Part shown: piece after piece, positions 34,448-45,901 of the stretch
Layout of the letters: each line of letters opens with the position of its first letter
Position numbering within the stretch: the first letter of the stretch is position 1
NCBI GenBank assembly: GCA_950295325.1
Contig: OX485804.1
Coordinates: forward strand, 34,656,001-34,720,000
Direction: 5' to 3'
Origin: Polytrichum commune
Lineage: Eukaryota; Streptophyta; Polytrichopsida; Polytrichales; Polytrichaceae
DNA length: 64,000 nt
Position numbers and translations under genes: made by a program
The notes under the pieces: generated by a model
Database searches by the model: none
What the model was told of the DNA's origin: nothing
What the model saw: the letters and a program-made list of their open reading frames with translations, nothing else

Positions 34448-36322
34448 ATGTCCGCGGAGATGGAGAGTGCATTGGAGCAGCTACCGAGGTCGGTGTTGCA
34501 AACCATATTGTCACGGCTGGATGCGGGATCCATCTGCACTGCAGCATCGTGCAGTCGGCTTCTTCGGTCCTGCGCAGAGGAGGTCCTGACACAATTGGAG
34601 GTTGTAACCCTTGTGGACATGAGAGCAGAGTCGTCCGTGGTGGAGAGGGTGCTTACAGGGAACACGATGTTGAAGAGTTTGACATTGGATTGCACGAAGA
34701 TGGATGATAAGGTAATCAACACACTCACTCGACCGCAGCTGCACACATTGTGCCTTGTGGGCTGCGACCAATTCTCTGCGAAGCTCCTGTTGGAAATTGC
34801 AAAGTGGTGTCCTCTCCTGAAGGTGTTGTCGTTGGAGCTGGGGTTGGAGGAAGATGACAGACAAGAAATTTACAGGTTTAGCACGGCTTTGGAGAAGGTG
34901 TTGCAAGGGTGCAGACACCTGGAGTCGCTGACATTGCATTCGGAGGCATCGTGCTTTGATACGGGTGCGTACGCTGCTATTCCTCGGTTAATTGCTCCGG
35001 GGTTGAAAGTGCTTGAAATCGGGTACATAGCAGAGCGAGAGGTGAAGCTGATTTTTGATGTGGGTGATGAATACCGCTTTGTTGCACCTACAAGCCACCC
35101 TTTCAGTGGGTTAGAGAGATTGAGCATGGTGCTGGATCGAATCACTGATCCTCTCTTGAGCTTGATTGCCTTGAGGTTGCCTCACCTGTTGGAACTGGAG
35201 CTGCGAGATGGACCCTTTGAAAACCCTCTTCAAGCTTTCGACTTAACCAATTGGGGCATCCAGCAAGTTGCAAAATTCACCAAGTTACGTCGCCTTTGCT
35301 TAGTTCGAAGCCAAGATTGGCACTCCGCTGTTTCTTTCAAGCGTGTGACTGATCTGGGCATCCTCATCATGGCAGAAAGCTGCTCGAATCTGGAGAGTAT
35401 TAGGTTTGGAGGGTTCTCACGCATCACCGATGCCGGATGCAGAGCAGTGCTTCACAGCTGCTCGAAACTGCACACATTTGAGCTCAGCAACACACGTCAA
35501 CTCACGGACCTCTCTTTCCACGATCTCTCTGCAACGCCTCTAGGATTAGAATGTGTGTCTCTCGCATCCTGTGGCCTTATCAGCGACTGCTCAATCAAAC
35601 ATCTCGCATTCTGCACTAACCTGAAGTCTCTGAACCTCAAGGGCTGTAAGAGTGTCGGAGATGACAGTATGAAATCTCTTGCTTCTCTCTCTAAACTTAA
35701 AGTACTGGCCCTGAATGGCACAGACACGAGTGATCACGGTCTCGCTGCACTTGGAACTGGAATTGCACCTCTATCCTGCCTCTCTCTTCGCGGATGCCAT
35801 AGGGTGACAGATGACGGCATCGCCTCCTTGTTGGCAGGGGCATTGGCGGGGACGTTGGAATCACTCGACCTTTCTGGAATTTCAGAGCTCACAGATACCA
35901 CCACCCTCTCCATAGTCAGAGGAAAATTGCATCTCCTCCAGGAGCTCAGGCTACGTGAATGTCCGCGTATTGGCGACACCAGCGTGATATCCCTTGCCTC
36001 TGCATTCTTGAAAGACTCCAACATAGGCTTCGGAGGAGCCTTGCGGCTTTTGGATCTCTGGAATTGCAATAGTGTCACTGCCGTCTCCGTGGTATGGCTG
36101 AAGAGGCCATTCTTCGCCAAACTCCGCTGGCTGGGTCTCGGGTGGACCTTGAAGCCTGAGCTTGTGGAAGACCTCGCCAAATCTCGTCCTTCCTTGCACC
36201 TCTGCAGTGATGGATCTGAGTTAGGTCACATGTTTTCCGGGGAACCGGAGGAGGCCCAGCTACACCATCCTTACGAGGGCGAAGACGAGCTCGAGAGATG
36301 GATGCGAGGTGATAATCCATAG
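34448..36322 (+). CDS. FBL10: F-box/LRR-repeat protein, FBL10-like
   Basis: Substrate-recognition subunit of an SCF-type ubiquitin ligase, by family. Single exon, 624 residues from ATG 34448 (the frame is open a little further upstream but without ATG). N-terminal F-box at about 8-50 (LEQLPRSVLQTILSRLD, ...SCSRLLRSCAEEVL). Then leucine-rich repeats to about residue 590 with LRR_CC-type units (LTDLSFHDLSATPLGLECV, CGLISDCSIKHLA, LSLRGCHRVTDDGIASLL, LRECPRIGDTSVISLAS). The segment DLTNWGIQQVAKFTKLRRL...VRSQDW and FGGFSRITDAGCRAVLHSCS match the plant FBL10 family closely along the whole length. The C-terminus ends RPSLHLCSDGSELGHMF plus an acidic tail. It is convergent with HUS1 downstream. The substrate is unknown. 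Confidence 0.93.
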   Translation: MSAEMESALEQLPRSVLQTILSRLDAGSICTAASCSRLLRSCAEEVLTQLEVVTLVDMRAESSVVERVLTGNTMLKSLTLDCTKMDDKVINTLTRPQLHTLCLVGCDQFSAKLLLEIAKWCPLLKVLSLELGLEEDDRQEIYRFSTALEKVLQGCRHLESLTLHSEASCFDTGAYAAIPRLIAPGLKVLEIGYIAEREVKLIFDVGDEYRFVAPTSHPFSGLERLSMVLDRITDPLLSLIALRLPHLLELELRDGPFENPLQAFDLTNWGIQQVAKFTKLRRLCLVRSQDWHSAVSFKRVTDLGILIMAESCSNLESIRFGGFSRITDAGCRAVLHSCSKLHTFELSNTRQLTDLSFHDLSATPLGLECVSLASCGLISDCSIKHLAFCTNLKSLNLKGCKSVGDDSMKSLASLSKLKVLALNGTDTSDHGLAALGTGIAPLSCLSLRGCHRVTDDGIASLLAGALAGTLESLDLSGISELTDTTTLSIVRGKLHLLQELRLRECPRIGDTSVISLASAFLKDSNIGFGGALRLLDLWNCNSVTAVSVVWLKRPFFAKLRWLGLGWTLKPELVEDLAKSRPSLHLCSDGSELGHMFSGEPEEAQLHHPYEGEDELERWMRGDNP

Positions 36323-37454
36323 CCTGTGCGCTTCAATAAACTGCTAGTAAAGCTCAGTGGAAAGTATGGCAGTCAGACTTCGCAACACAGCCCAGCATCC
36401 ACAAGCAGTTTATTAAAACACCCAAGTTTAACAACGCTCACCAAGAACTTGGCAGGAAAGCAACGTTGATTGCGTACACAAATCCTGTGCACAAAGCTTG
36501 TTGTAAAGAGTTCGACCAATCGGCACGCATAAGTTAAAAGAAAGTCAACATCTTTTGAACCTCGGATCAGTCAGCCAACTTATCCAGATGACGTACATCA
36601 TACATTCCACAAGGCAGTAGAGACTCAAAACACTTGACAAATGCATATATGGATTCCCAAGATATCTCAAGCAGTAATTTTTGTTTGGAGGTTTGTAGCA
36701 GAATCATCATCACTCGGTTCTAGTGGATATCATAGCATATGATTTGAGCCTCCAAAGACTTCTTACATTGAAGCAGAAATCAATTCTTCAGTGAAAATCA
36801 GGTGCTCGTGTCTGGCAGATTGGGTCTGCAGCTGAAATCTGCTTGTGGAGATTTCAAAAAGATTTAGACAGCATTCATTAACAAAACTTTGTGCCCCAGT
36901 ATCAGAAAAAAAATTCACCGCATGCCCAGCAACTGCGCTGTATTTGCAAGGCCATTTGCATGTGGCAAAGACAACACAATTGTAGAGATAAATAAACATC
37001 AATTTTTCAAATTCAAGAGTCAGCGTGAGGATATGTAAATGCCATGTTGAAGTGGAATTTGGCTTCATGTGTAGCACAAATCAGCATCTGTGGGAGACTT
37101 TTTAGAAGCCTTTCACTTACCTACATGAAAACAAATGTGTGATGTACAGGGGTGACATCTCAATGTCAAGCTTTAAGTAGGAGAGGTATGTTCTCCGTGA
37201 GTGATAGGTATAATATGGAAACCTGAGGAAGCCCTTACACGAGCACCAGTATCTTGTCTCAAACCATCATCCTCAGCAGCTGGTGGCAGTGTTGGATTAC
37301 AAGTGAACATTCTTCGCTTGTGCTACTTGTCACCTGCTTTGTACTATGAATATCTGTTTGCCCTGCTAGCATCATGCTTTCAGGCTTTCAAAACAAAAAA
37401 ATATGTCTGGATTTTTGTACCAATATCTGAGATTTACTCCTGTGATAATAATGG
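36323..37454. other. Convergent 3' intergenic region
   Basis: Holds the 3' UTRs of the FBL10-like gene (+) and HUS1 (-), which face each other tail to tail about 1.1 kb apart. No extra gene seen. Confidence 0.5.
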
Positions 37455-40400
37455 CTATGGCATGCCGGGGTCCAGGACTGGAAGGCGGTAGTGAAGACTT
37501 ATTGTGTTGTCAGTTTGACGAGTTCCAGGGATGAAGTATTGAAACATCATATAAAGACACGAATCAACTGCTGCAACACCTGCAATAAGTATGCGAAAGA
37601 GGTCATTATTATTGTTATCCCTCACACATCATTGGGTATGCTCTGGATATTGGAAATCAGTTGTTACTAGTCAAGCACATTGACCAGTGGTCATGTAGTT
37701 CCAAAAAGCCAAACAGCCTATAAAATTTTAAAATTTTAAAACTTACCACAGAATGATGCATCAGGCCTGGTGAGAAGGCACTGCAAGCTTTTTGAGAAGT
37801 GCTTCATACTGACATACTGCATTGTCACCAATGAAAATGTTAAGTGGATGCTTTGAAAAAGATTCTCATTATAATGTTTCATTCTATATGAAACTCATAA
37901 ACCAACATGAGAATATCAGATCAGCTGCAGCAGGAATGTACCTATTTATGTTTAATTCAAACATGTGCACAATGTGCATTGAACTGTCAATTCAGTTTCC
38001 AGTAGTTTGAAATATACCACTCTTGAAGCCTCTCCTTTAAGCAAGGCATGTTGAAGCCGTGTTGCTGAGGTAGTAATTGAAATAGATGAGGTAGGATCAG
38101 CTGCACACACCATGGAAGCACAAAAAAAACCACTCTTATTTGAAGTTCAGGATACAAAGAGGAAGAGTGCTCTAGCTAGGTTGGTTTGGGAGTCTATCCA
38201 ACTATTGGATTCCAATACCTACTAACACCCCCCCCCCCAAAATAAAAATAAAACTGTTAACGAGGAAATATCAGAATTGTGCATCAACAGCCTATGAAGA
38301 AAACATCAACTTGAAAATACCCCCTGCACCCATCAATTATCCAAGGTGTTGAATGTCTGTAGTAATCTGTCTACCAAAGCTTACCTCTAACACCAATTAC
38401 TCGCAGTTTTCGGTATTCAGAGCCTATAGAAACCATAGTCTGAGAAACGTGAAGGTGTAGGTCACCATACTGAGTCACTGCTACTTCGAGCACCTCACCC
38501 ACCTTCCCAAGGCGATCCACTAAGCCCTGTAGCTGTTGCAAATCTGGCATTTGAACCAGCGTCTAATACTCAACACATACCAACACAATCAGTTTGGTGT
38601 ACAAAGTTTGGGAGGAACTCTGTAACTACAACTTGCAGCCCTATCATTGCTACCAGCTACCTAGGACTATTTGGCAAATGCTCTGAAACGATGTATCAAC
38701 TTTCAAGACTGAAAGAGACAATAAAAAAGAAATTTCGAATCGACTTACTGATCGTTGTGCCACGATGTGAAGCTTCTATAAGGGTTTCTTATGATTTTCT
38801 GAAGATTGCCGCAAGTCAAAGTTACTCAACTACCAGAATTCATCCTTTTTAGAAGCTATACATTGCAACAGTCATATCTGAAATCTGCCAAGAAGGCAAC
38901 GTGCAGTAATATAGAACAAGAGACCCACCCGAGGTAGTTCTTGTGCCATATCAAGACTTGTTTGCAATTCCTGAACATCAATGCGGTTCAAGGGCTGAGA
39001 TATAGGCACATCCTGTATAATAGCAGATTTTAAACCCTGCCAGCAATAATGACTTGTTAAAAACAGGTGACAGTAATAGAGTCTATTTTGCTAATAGATA
39101 CCATACATTCTGCATCACTATATAATCTACTTAATTGCCTGAACTGAATTGAGTTTGTGAAACGAAATGACTGCAATTGATTATTGTGCAGAGAGTGGTA
39201 CTCTTTTGAACTCTGAATGTGACACCTCACCTGTACAATACATCTGCACGAATGATAGAAGAACCATATATTCAGTCTGGGTTGGAGAAGGATGCATGGT
39301 CACCAAACCTTACAACCGTACCTTACTTTCAAATGTCAGATAAGGCATCGGCCGTTCAGACAAGCTGGGACGTTTCCTCACAAGTTTCACTTGCAGCTTG
39401 TCACCATATATGCTTACACTGCTCTTCAGTGCTCGTGACAACAATGTCAGGTCCACAGTGAAAGCGATGCGATCCTCATTTTGACTTGAAATTCGATACT
39501 CATCGAATACAGTTTCCTGCAATGTGACTTCTATTGAGTGCAGAAGGGAATGAAAAAAGAAAATAATTTGCAACAAGGAAAGATAAAAAGGTGAAACAAA
39601 GACCAACGTATATTGATAGAGCTCCCCATGCATGATGGAAATATAAAAGTTCAAAGCCGCCTAAATTTGGTAATCCAAGAGCAAATCGGTATGCTACCTT
39701 GGAAAATTGAGCAATAGCTTGCACTCCATCAGAGTTTAGCACGTTATGCAGCAGTATAAAATGAACAGGCGTCAGATAAATATGGCACGTTTTGCCAATC
39801 TTCTCGAAGGCTGGCACAAAGCCTAAGCAATACATCATAAAAAAAACGCAATTCGTCAGCCAAACACATATGGATGAAGTGGCAGCACTCTTGATGATTT
39901 CGAGGCCCTAATCTACTTCATTAGAGTTTCTATCAAACAGTTTGCCCATCAAGACGTTGGACTTTTGCACCTTATCGTTCCTGGCGCAAATGTATAACAC
40001 TAGTATGGGACTATGCCGTCCTGGGCCATCCTGCACCATCCACTAAAAAATGGAACGACGGGAAGACGGCCTCACCGCCGAGCACATGCTCCGTTGTATA
40101 TTTGATCTCGCTCACATTTTACTACTCATATTGAACAATAACCATTCCACACAATACGATAGATGCTGCAGAAACTTACTCATTGTCGGAGTGGATTTCA
40201 TGCTAGAATCATTTGTAAAGTAAACCTTGGCAATTGCCGTATCGACACACACAAATCCTCGTACTCACGAGATTGCATCAGCAGAGTAATCCATTCATCG
40301 TTATAAGATATTAAATTTGATTCCAGTCAATTGGAAATGTTGTTAAAAGCACTGATACTACTCGTAGAAATTCTTTGCTAATAGGTTATTGAACAAGGTG

Positions 40401-40697
40401 CCATAGCCTCGAAAGCTGTTCCCAACCGATTGCATCATCAGAATAATCCATTCATTAGATTTAGAGATATTGAATTTGATTCCAGTCAGTTTGCAGTGCA
40501 GTGAGAAGCACTGATTCTATTCGTAGAACTTCATTGCTAATAGATTCCTGTACAAGGTGCCATACCCCCGAAAGCTGTTCCAAACTGATTGTAACAATAC
40601 GAAAGACGAGAAAGGCAAGGATATAGCAAAATCTGAGAAACTTACGGCGTTCCAGAAGCGCGACGCCACTGTCCGTCAGAATAGCCTTGAATTTCAT
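37455..40697 (-). CDS. HUS1: Checkpoint clamp subunit HUS1
   Basis: Subunit of the RAD9-RAD1-HUS1 (9-1-1) ring that is loaded at DNA damage and activates ATR signalling in the nucleus. Exons on the minus strand: 40697-40646, 39822-39698, 39516-39322, 39036-38929, 38562-38385, 38100-38021, 37816-37747, 37579-37455. All introns GT..AG, phases consistent, 310 residues, near the length of plant HUS1. It starts MKFKAILTDSGVALLERR and continues FVPAFEKIGKTCHIYLTP, VLNSDGVQAIAQFSK, FDEYRISSQNEDRIAF, IQDVPISQPLNR, MKHFSKSLQCLLTRPDASF. It ends GTRQTDNTISLHYRLPVLDP, closely following the plant family throughout. The exon 6 donor (gtggta) is weak, but phase and alignment support it. The gene appears intact. 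Confidence 0.93.
40271..40586. repeat. Tandem duplication in HUS1 intron 1
   Basis: Two units of about 157 bp, 40271-40427 and 40428-40586. Both begin 'attgcatca.cag..taatccattcat' and end with 'aaggtgccata.c.ccgaaagctgttcc'. They differ by scattered substitutions and small indels. The duplication lies wholly within the intron, so the protein is unaffected. Confidence 0.8.
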
Positions 40698-41143
40698 GGC
40701 GAAATTCTTTCCTGTTACCTCCTCCCTTACATGAACAAGACTCTCACAGCTCCTCGTTTGCTCATGCCTCACTCACGACCGCGGCAATGCGCTTGACCCC
40801 TTTCACCGCTTCTTAAACATCGTCTAAATGACTCCAGAACCTCCTTTTCCAGAGCAACGAGATTTCAGCCAGTGCTCGCTTGTTCGCATCATCCGGAGAC
40901 AAACCAAGTAGTTTGCATCACCTGAATTTCATCCAGAAACAACCTACGAACTCTAAGATGTTAACTACTTCTTCCATAACCTAAAATATCGAGGATCTGG
41001 TGAGGTCGCCCTTGCATAGAAGTGCATGAAAAGTGTGAGATCAGTTGATGCAGTCGGGTAACTGTAGATGGGCCGGCGATGGATTCCTGATTTTGGTACA
41101 CGAGTTTGCAAATTTCCTTCGGAGGCAGGTTTCTCTCGGACAT

Positions 41144-41400
41144 GGACTCCCGCGCTTAGCTGGAAGAGACGAGGCCAAACTTCATCTGCTATCAGGATGA
41201 ACAATATAATTTACACATCCATCCGTGACTTGGACTCCCGCGCTTGGCTACAAGGGATGAGAGGCAGCAGTTCATCCCTTTGATGAATGAATAATATCCA
41301 AAGGAAATTCATCCGCGACAATAAACTCCTGCCCACACTTCATCCGTTACCAGGATCAACGATCTCCATGGAGCATCCATCTATGGACTAGATAACCAAT
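41144..41400. repeat. Imperfect tandem repeat upstream of HUS1
   Basis: 'ggactcccgcgctt.gct' occurs at 41144 and 41232 (88 bp apart), with a weaker third unit from about 41323 ('aaactcctgcccacacttcatccgttaccaggat'). Units share 'cttcatc.g.ta.caggat'. It lies 0.4-0.7 kb 5' of the HUS1 start codon, in its presumed promoter/leader. Confidence 0.65.
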
Positions 41401-42149
41401 GAGAAGAGAGTGATGACGGACATGCTTATTTATAGTAAACAAATAGTCCTAATATAGATGATATCATGCCTCCATGGATGAAATTCATGACGAGTCATGA
41501 TAACATGTTAGCTTTTGGATGAGGATTAGATACGGGTGAATGGTAGCAACAAAGACTTTCAATATGATGGGTGGTAGGTCTCATATTGGGTTGTCGTAAT
41601 GCAACCCAAGCGGATAATCGGTTGAGAGAGTTTCATATGTTGGATGCATGTGTTGTTGTGCATTGTATCGTAAACCTAATTGGATTAGGTATTTATTTTG
41701 ACTCGACACCTATACAATATTTGAGTTGTTGGGTGATTAGGTGCACAACTAAGAACAAACACCAAAAAGAGATGTGTTTATAAGAGAGTGTGGACTACAT
41801 GCTCAAAATTTGTTAACCGTTCTATGCCCGATAGTCTATATAATTTGGGGCAAACCTTCGTGGCCTTCTCATGGCTCAATGTGAGTAGATTTTGATACTT
41901 TATAACAATTCAAGACTAGTACAAAAACAATTTTCTCATATAATTAGGTTACATTTGTGGCACACAAACATCCAAGTACCTAGACTCATTTTAAGTAAAG
42001 TTGGACTAAGTCCAAGTCTATACTAACAACATGTTGAATTTTGATCATAGGATTCAGATTTTGAAAATATATCTAGATTTACTTAAATACATTAAGTGTG
42101 AAGTAGCAAGCCAAAAAAATAAATCTCCATATAAAGCCCATCCAACTTA
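41401..42149. other. Intergenic repeat DNA
   Basis: About 41660-41830 matches family C (core with 'taagaacaaacaccaaaaagagatgtgttt'). Otherwise AT-rich without coding. Confidence 0.4.
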
Positions 42150-42530
42150 ATTGAATTGTTTGTTGTGACTTAAGGTAGACAACCCTTATTCGATTGCTTT
42201 TCTTAATTGAAGACCTAGTTTTAAGTGGTATGTGGTTAGGAGTGCTCTAAGAATGGATACCAAAAGGACATGTGTTTGAAAGACATTACACCACATGTTT
42301 GAGATACAATAGTCATTCTAAACTCAGTAGGCAACATAAATGAGGGGACCTATTTAACCACTTGATGAGCACGAGAATCGTCACTTTAATAATGAACATG
42401 ATATTCACACAAGCTCCGAAAATTGTGAGGAAAGTGGCTATGGCCTCAATTTGGATTTGCTAACCATCTCATATTAATTGTGTGTTTTACATCCTAAGAG
42501 AAGTGGGCTAGTTGGGAAATGTAATCCTTT
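42150..42530 (+). repeat. Dispersed repeat family C, reference copy
   Basis: Two blocks in fixed order: 'ggtatgtggttaggagtg.tc.aagaa.gga.accaaaa' with 'acatgtgttt', then 'cacttgatgagcacgagaatcgtcacttt' with 'gctatggcctcaatttggatttgctaaccatctc' and 'gagaagtgggct'. Full or partial units occur at 20570-20880 and 44640-44960 (reverse), 21030-21320 (reverse) and 31110-31370 (reverse). Partial ones lie at 1040-1220, 41660-41830, 44465-44635, 47580-47790, 58500-58650 and 59650-59720. It is the commonest repeat in the window, and is non-coding. Nature unknown (old MITE or LTR remnant). Confidence 0.65.
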
Positions 42531-43339
42531 AAGACCCATCTACCGTAACACTATGGTGGAGAAGTGCACCGGTCGGTCAAGAATTTTCGCCTAAGACACG
42601 GCTTAGGATGGTGTGTTGGAGAAGTGGAAAGGACAATATAAAAATCCTTTAAGAAGTCTTGACTGGCCATAATGTAACCACCTAGAGGAAAAGTGTATTG
42701 GACAACTTCACCAAGAGAATTAGTCCACTGGATAACTTTACAAAATGGTCATAGCCGGTCATAGTAGAAACCTTACCCCTTAAAGGACCATTGTATGGAA
42801 ATTTTAAAAAATTGAATTGAAAAAAAAACGTATATGACAATGTTATAGAATTTCTTCCACGACCTTGTAAAAAATGGTCCAAAAATGTAATTGTATTCAC
42901 TTTAATTGTTATAATCTTCTAATCCATGCGGTAAAAACATTCCAAAAAAATTCCATAGATGTGTTCAAAAATCCAAAACAAGATCCTACGGTTGGAAATT
43001 AAATGGCCTGTATTTTTTCCCCGGTTTTGTTATTTATACTTGTAAGGCAAATTTTGAGGGGTCATTGGAAAACATAGTTATCGTCTCTTAAGACTAAAGA
43101 GGAGAAATTCCATATACATTGAAAAAAACACTACTCTTTTTCACTATATAATGCACATATTACTTTTAATCGTCATCTTTAATTTCTCTCCATTCTACAT
43201 TGATTTCAATCATGGGCAATCGGAGAGAGATCATTCTAGGATCTCTTGGGATCTTTATGGTTATGAAACATATTATTGTTTCAGTTATGGCAGTTTAAAA
43301 ACTGTCATCTATTAACATAATATTGCGATTAAGATGATG

Positions 43340-44040
43340 ATATTTTTTTATTTGGGAGCAAAGAGAGAGTGGTGTAGAAATTCAATCAGCCAAGTGGATG
43401 TGTCACAATATTTTCTTGAAACATATAGTACAAGAATGTTTCAAAACTGTCTACGGGTGAGTTGCCTACATTCGTATATTTATGTCATTTGCTTGGACCC
43501 ATTTTGAGCAAGAAAGATACGAAATTTAGACCTTATATCTCAATAGATGTTAAAATTTTAATTACATTGCATCGATTGGGTTCCGGTGATAGTTTGCACA
43601 CACTTGCAAATTTGTATGATATATCAAGGCTAAGTGCTTCGATCATTGTAAGAAATACTTGTAAGAGAATTAAAAAGGTGTTGGGTCATTAGTTTTTCAA
43701 AAACCAACACTAGGGAAGATAGAGCAAATAGCTGCAGAATTTAAGAGTCTGCATGAAATTTTATACATCATAAGGGCAACAGATAGTAGCCACATGCCAA
43801 TTACTGCTCTAAGTATAGATCTTGCTTCATATTATTGTAGAATGAGATTCTATTCAATTTTACTTCAAGGTGTAGTAGATTGTCAATGCAAATTTTGGAA
43901 TTACGATTTCGGTTGGGTATACATGACTGATATTTATTCCAAAAATCAGAAATTGGAAGAAAAAAAACTGTGAATGAAGTTTTTTTTACCATACAAATTC
44001 ATTGGAGAATCTGGCATCCAAAGTGTTACACAACCCTTTG
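43340..44040 (+). pseudogene. PIF/Harbinger transposase-like fragment
   Basis: The frame at 43462-43692 reads FVYLCHLLGPILSKKDTKFR, then VKILITLHRLGSGDSLHTLA and SRLSASIIVRNTCKRI. This is the N-terminal helix-turn-helix part of HARBI1/ALP1-type proteins. After a frameshift at about 43690 comes KPTLGKIEQIAAEFKSL, ATDSSHMPITA and GVVDCQCKFWNYDFGW (start of the DDE_Tnp_4 domain, first Asp in ATD). After another frameshift near 43975 the reading continues with a TVNEVFF-like segment. Stops and frameshifts show it is dead; the remaining catalytic residues are missing. Confidence 0.75.
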
Positions 44041-44418
44041 TTCACAGCGATGGAGTGGTCGTCATCCGGCATCCAACCCGCTAAGGTTTTTCACCTAGTA
44101 GGTAGGATTTTGGAAGGAAAGGCATCCCCGTTTTTTTTTACTATGGCTCAAGCCACCGCTGACCTTCCTACCACGAAGGATCCGGAGGACGTGGCTAGAC
44201 GACGCGCGAGGCTTGCAGCAGAGGCCATTGCATCTTTTAACGCACATGCCTTGGATGGCCAAGAGCCCACCTCATCTTATGATTCACCAACCTTCACGAG
44301 CGCACCTTATCTCTCAGATGTCGCTGCTCGACCTGCTCGCGAGCGTCTAGGCATCCGACATGGCGTTGTACCGATCCGAACTAGCCCATGCCTTGGTTCC
44401 AAATCTCCAGGGAGGTAG
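44041..44418 (+). CDS. GC-rich ORF of unknown origin
   Basis: Open frame from within the Harbinger relic; ATG at 44143 begins MAQATADLPTTKDPEDVARR, then RARLAAEAIASFNAHALDG, to TAG 44416. Codon composition (GC-rich third positions) differs sharply from the AT-rich neighbours. It ends abruptly into AT-rich DNA. It could be a fragment of a host gene captured by the transposon or an N-terminal piece of another element. No family recognised. Confidence 0.3.
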   Translation, partial: FTAMEWSSSGIQPAKVFHLVGRILEGKASPFFFTMAQATADLPTTKDPEDVARRRARLAAEAIASFNAHALDGQEPTSSYDSPTFTSAPYLSDVAARPARERLGIRHGVVPIRTSPCLGSKSPGR

Positions 44419-44639
44419 CAATAGCGATTGGAGGGGAGTCTGCAATGTACACTAAAAAGTATTATGGATTACATAGGCCCTCCAAGTTGTGTTAACTATT
44501 GGATCTAGAGTGGTGTCTAGATTCTAAGCACATGGTCCAATATCATCGTAACAAATGTCAATTTGGTGCCTGTTCTTAACTACAAGCCTTGTCGAATACC
44601 ACTCAAGTATAGGCATCCAATCAAGGAGTTGACCACATA

Positions 44640-44960
44640 AATTCCACATACAGTATTAGCAAATCCAAATTGTGCCATAGCCACTTTCCTCATAATTTTC
44701 AGAGCTCATATGAATACCTTATTTATTAGCTAAGTGAAGATTTTCTTTCTCATGAAATGATGATATAGGTCCCCCCTACCCCACAACCCCAATTTATGAT
44801 GACTATTGAACCTAGAACGGTTAACAAATCACAAGCACATGGTCCAATCTCTTGTGAAGCCATATCTTTTTGATGTTTGTTCTTAGAATCAAACCTAACC
44901 GCACACCACTCAACTATAGGTGTCTGTTCAAGATGAGTAACCAAATTAGGCCCAATTACC
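44640..44960 (-). repeat. Family C unit, reverse orientation
   Basis: Shares 'gcaaatccaaattgtgccatagccactttcctcata', 'gagctcatatgaat' and 'ggtgtctgttcaag' with the reverse complement of 42150-42530. A further partial unit lies immediately left at 44465-44635. Confidence 0.6.
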
Positions 44961-45271
44961 TTAATGATTATAATAACAAAATACAATAGCACCTATGGCT
45001 CCAGCATCACCAGCCTTTGTGAGGTTCGCATGCCAGTAAAATACGATTGAGTTCTCTTCAGTTCCTAGTCTTAGACTAGTGATTTGTAAAATGCACTTGA
45101 GTGAAAACTTACATGTAAGGGCTAGCTACATTGTCTCCCACTACTCTAAAGAAGTTAAACAACATTCAATGCAAATGTAAAGCCATACTGAAATGGCTAA
45201 AAAGCAACAACATACATGACCTTCCTTAGCTTGACTAGGATTTAGTTTGTCATCTTGCATTCTAGATCCCA

Positions 45272-45500
45272 GAGAGAGGAAATTATCGCTTGTGAGCGTA
45301 CCTCTCATTCATCCAACATGAAAGCCCTAAAATAAGAAGCAGCTGGAGTTTGCTATATTTTATTGATTTGATACCAGAATTAGCTTTGAAGACCCTGAAT
45401 TAGTCCAAGACAATTGAAATGAAGAGCAACAAACCTATCCAGGGTCAAGTTTTTATGTTGGATGGATGAGAGGTATGCTTGTATGCAATAGTTCCTCTGC
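45272..45500. mobile_element. MITE family B, best-preserved copy
   Basis: Terminal inverted repeats: left 'gagaggaaattatcgcttgt..gcgtacctctcattcatccaacat', right reverse-complemented 'gaggaactattgcatacaa..gcatacctctcatccatccaacat', about 45 nt. The interior includes 'ctgaattagtccaagacaattgaaatgaagagcaacaaacctat' (compare 30383 and 19095). About 229 bp, non-coding, about 0.4 kb downstream of the JMJ22-like gene's stop codon. Confidence 0.65.
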
Positions 45501-45901
45501 ATAGATCCAAAGCTCTCACAGTACCATAACATTACCCTCTTCTCTTTAGTAATGGCCTTATTATTTCAAACTATTTTTTTATAAACCACATATTTAGAAG
45601 CTAATCGTTCTTTGACCATCGGATTCAAGCCCCAATGCTTGAATGACACATAACCCATCCACATTAATTAAATACACATGCCAAAGAGAAGAAAGATTGT
45701 AGCACCTCCTGATTATAAGCTATCGAGTCCAAAGCTCGGCTGATTCCGTTGAAATTATTAGTTCTTTTCTTCATCCAAATTGGCCTGCTGTAAAATTTCA
45801 AACAGCGAAGAGTCTACAAAGCAATCCATTCGTGTACACAGCACATGCATTCCTCATTCTCTGCAAAAAAATTGAGATTGGAATGATATTGATGTCAAAG
45901 T

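Noticed and set aside
34441-36320. Several minus-strand ORFs over the FBL10-like gene
   Set aside because: Antisense shadows of a well-supported coding frame.
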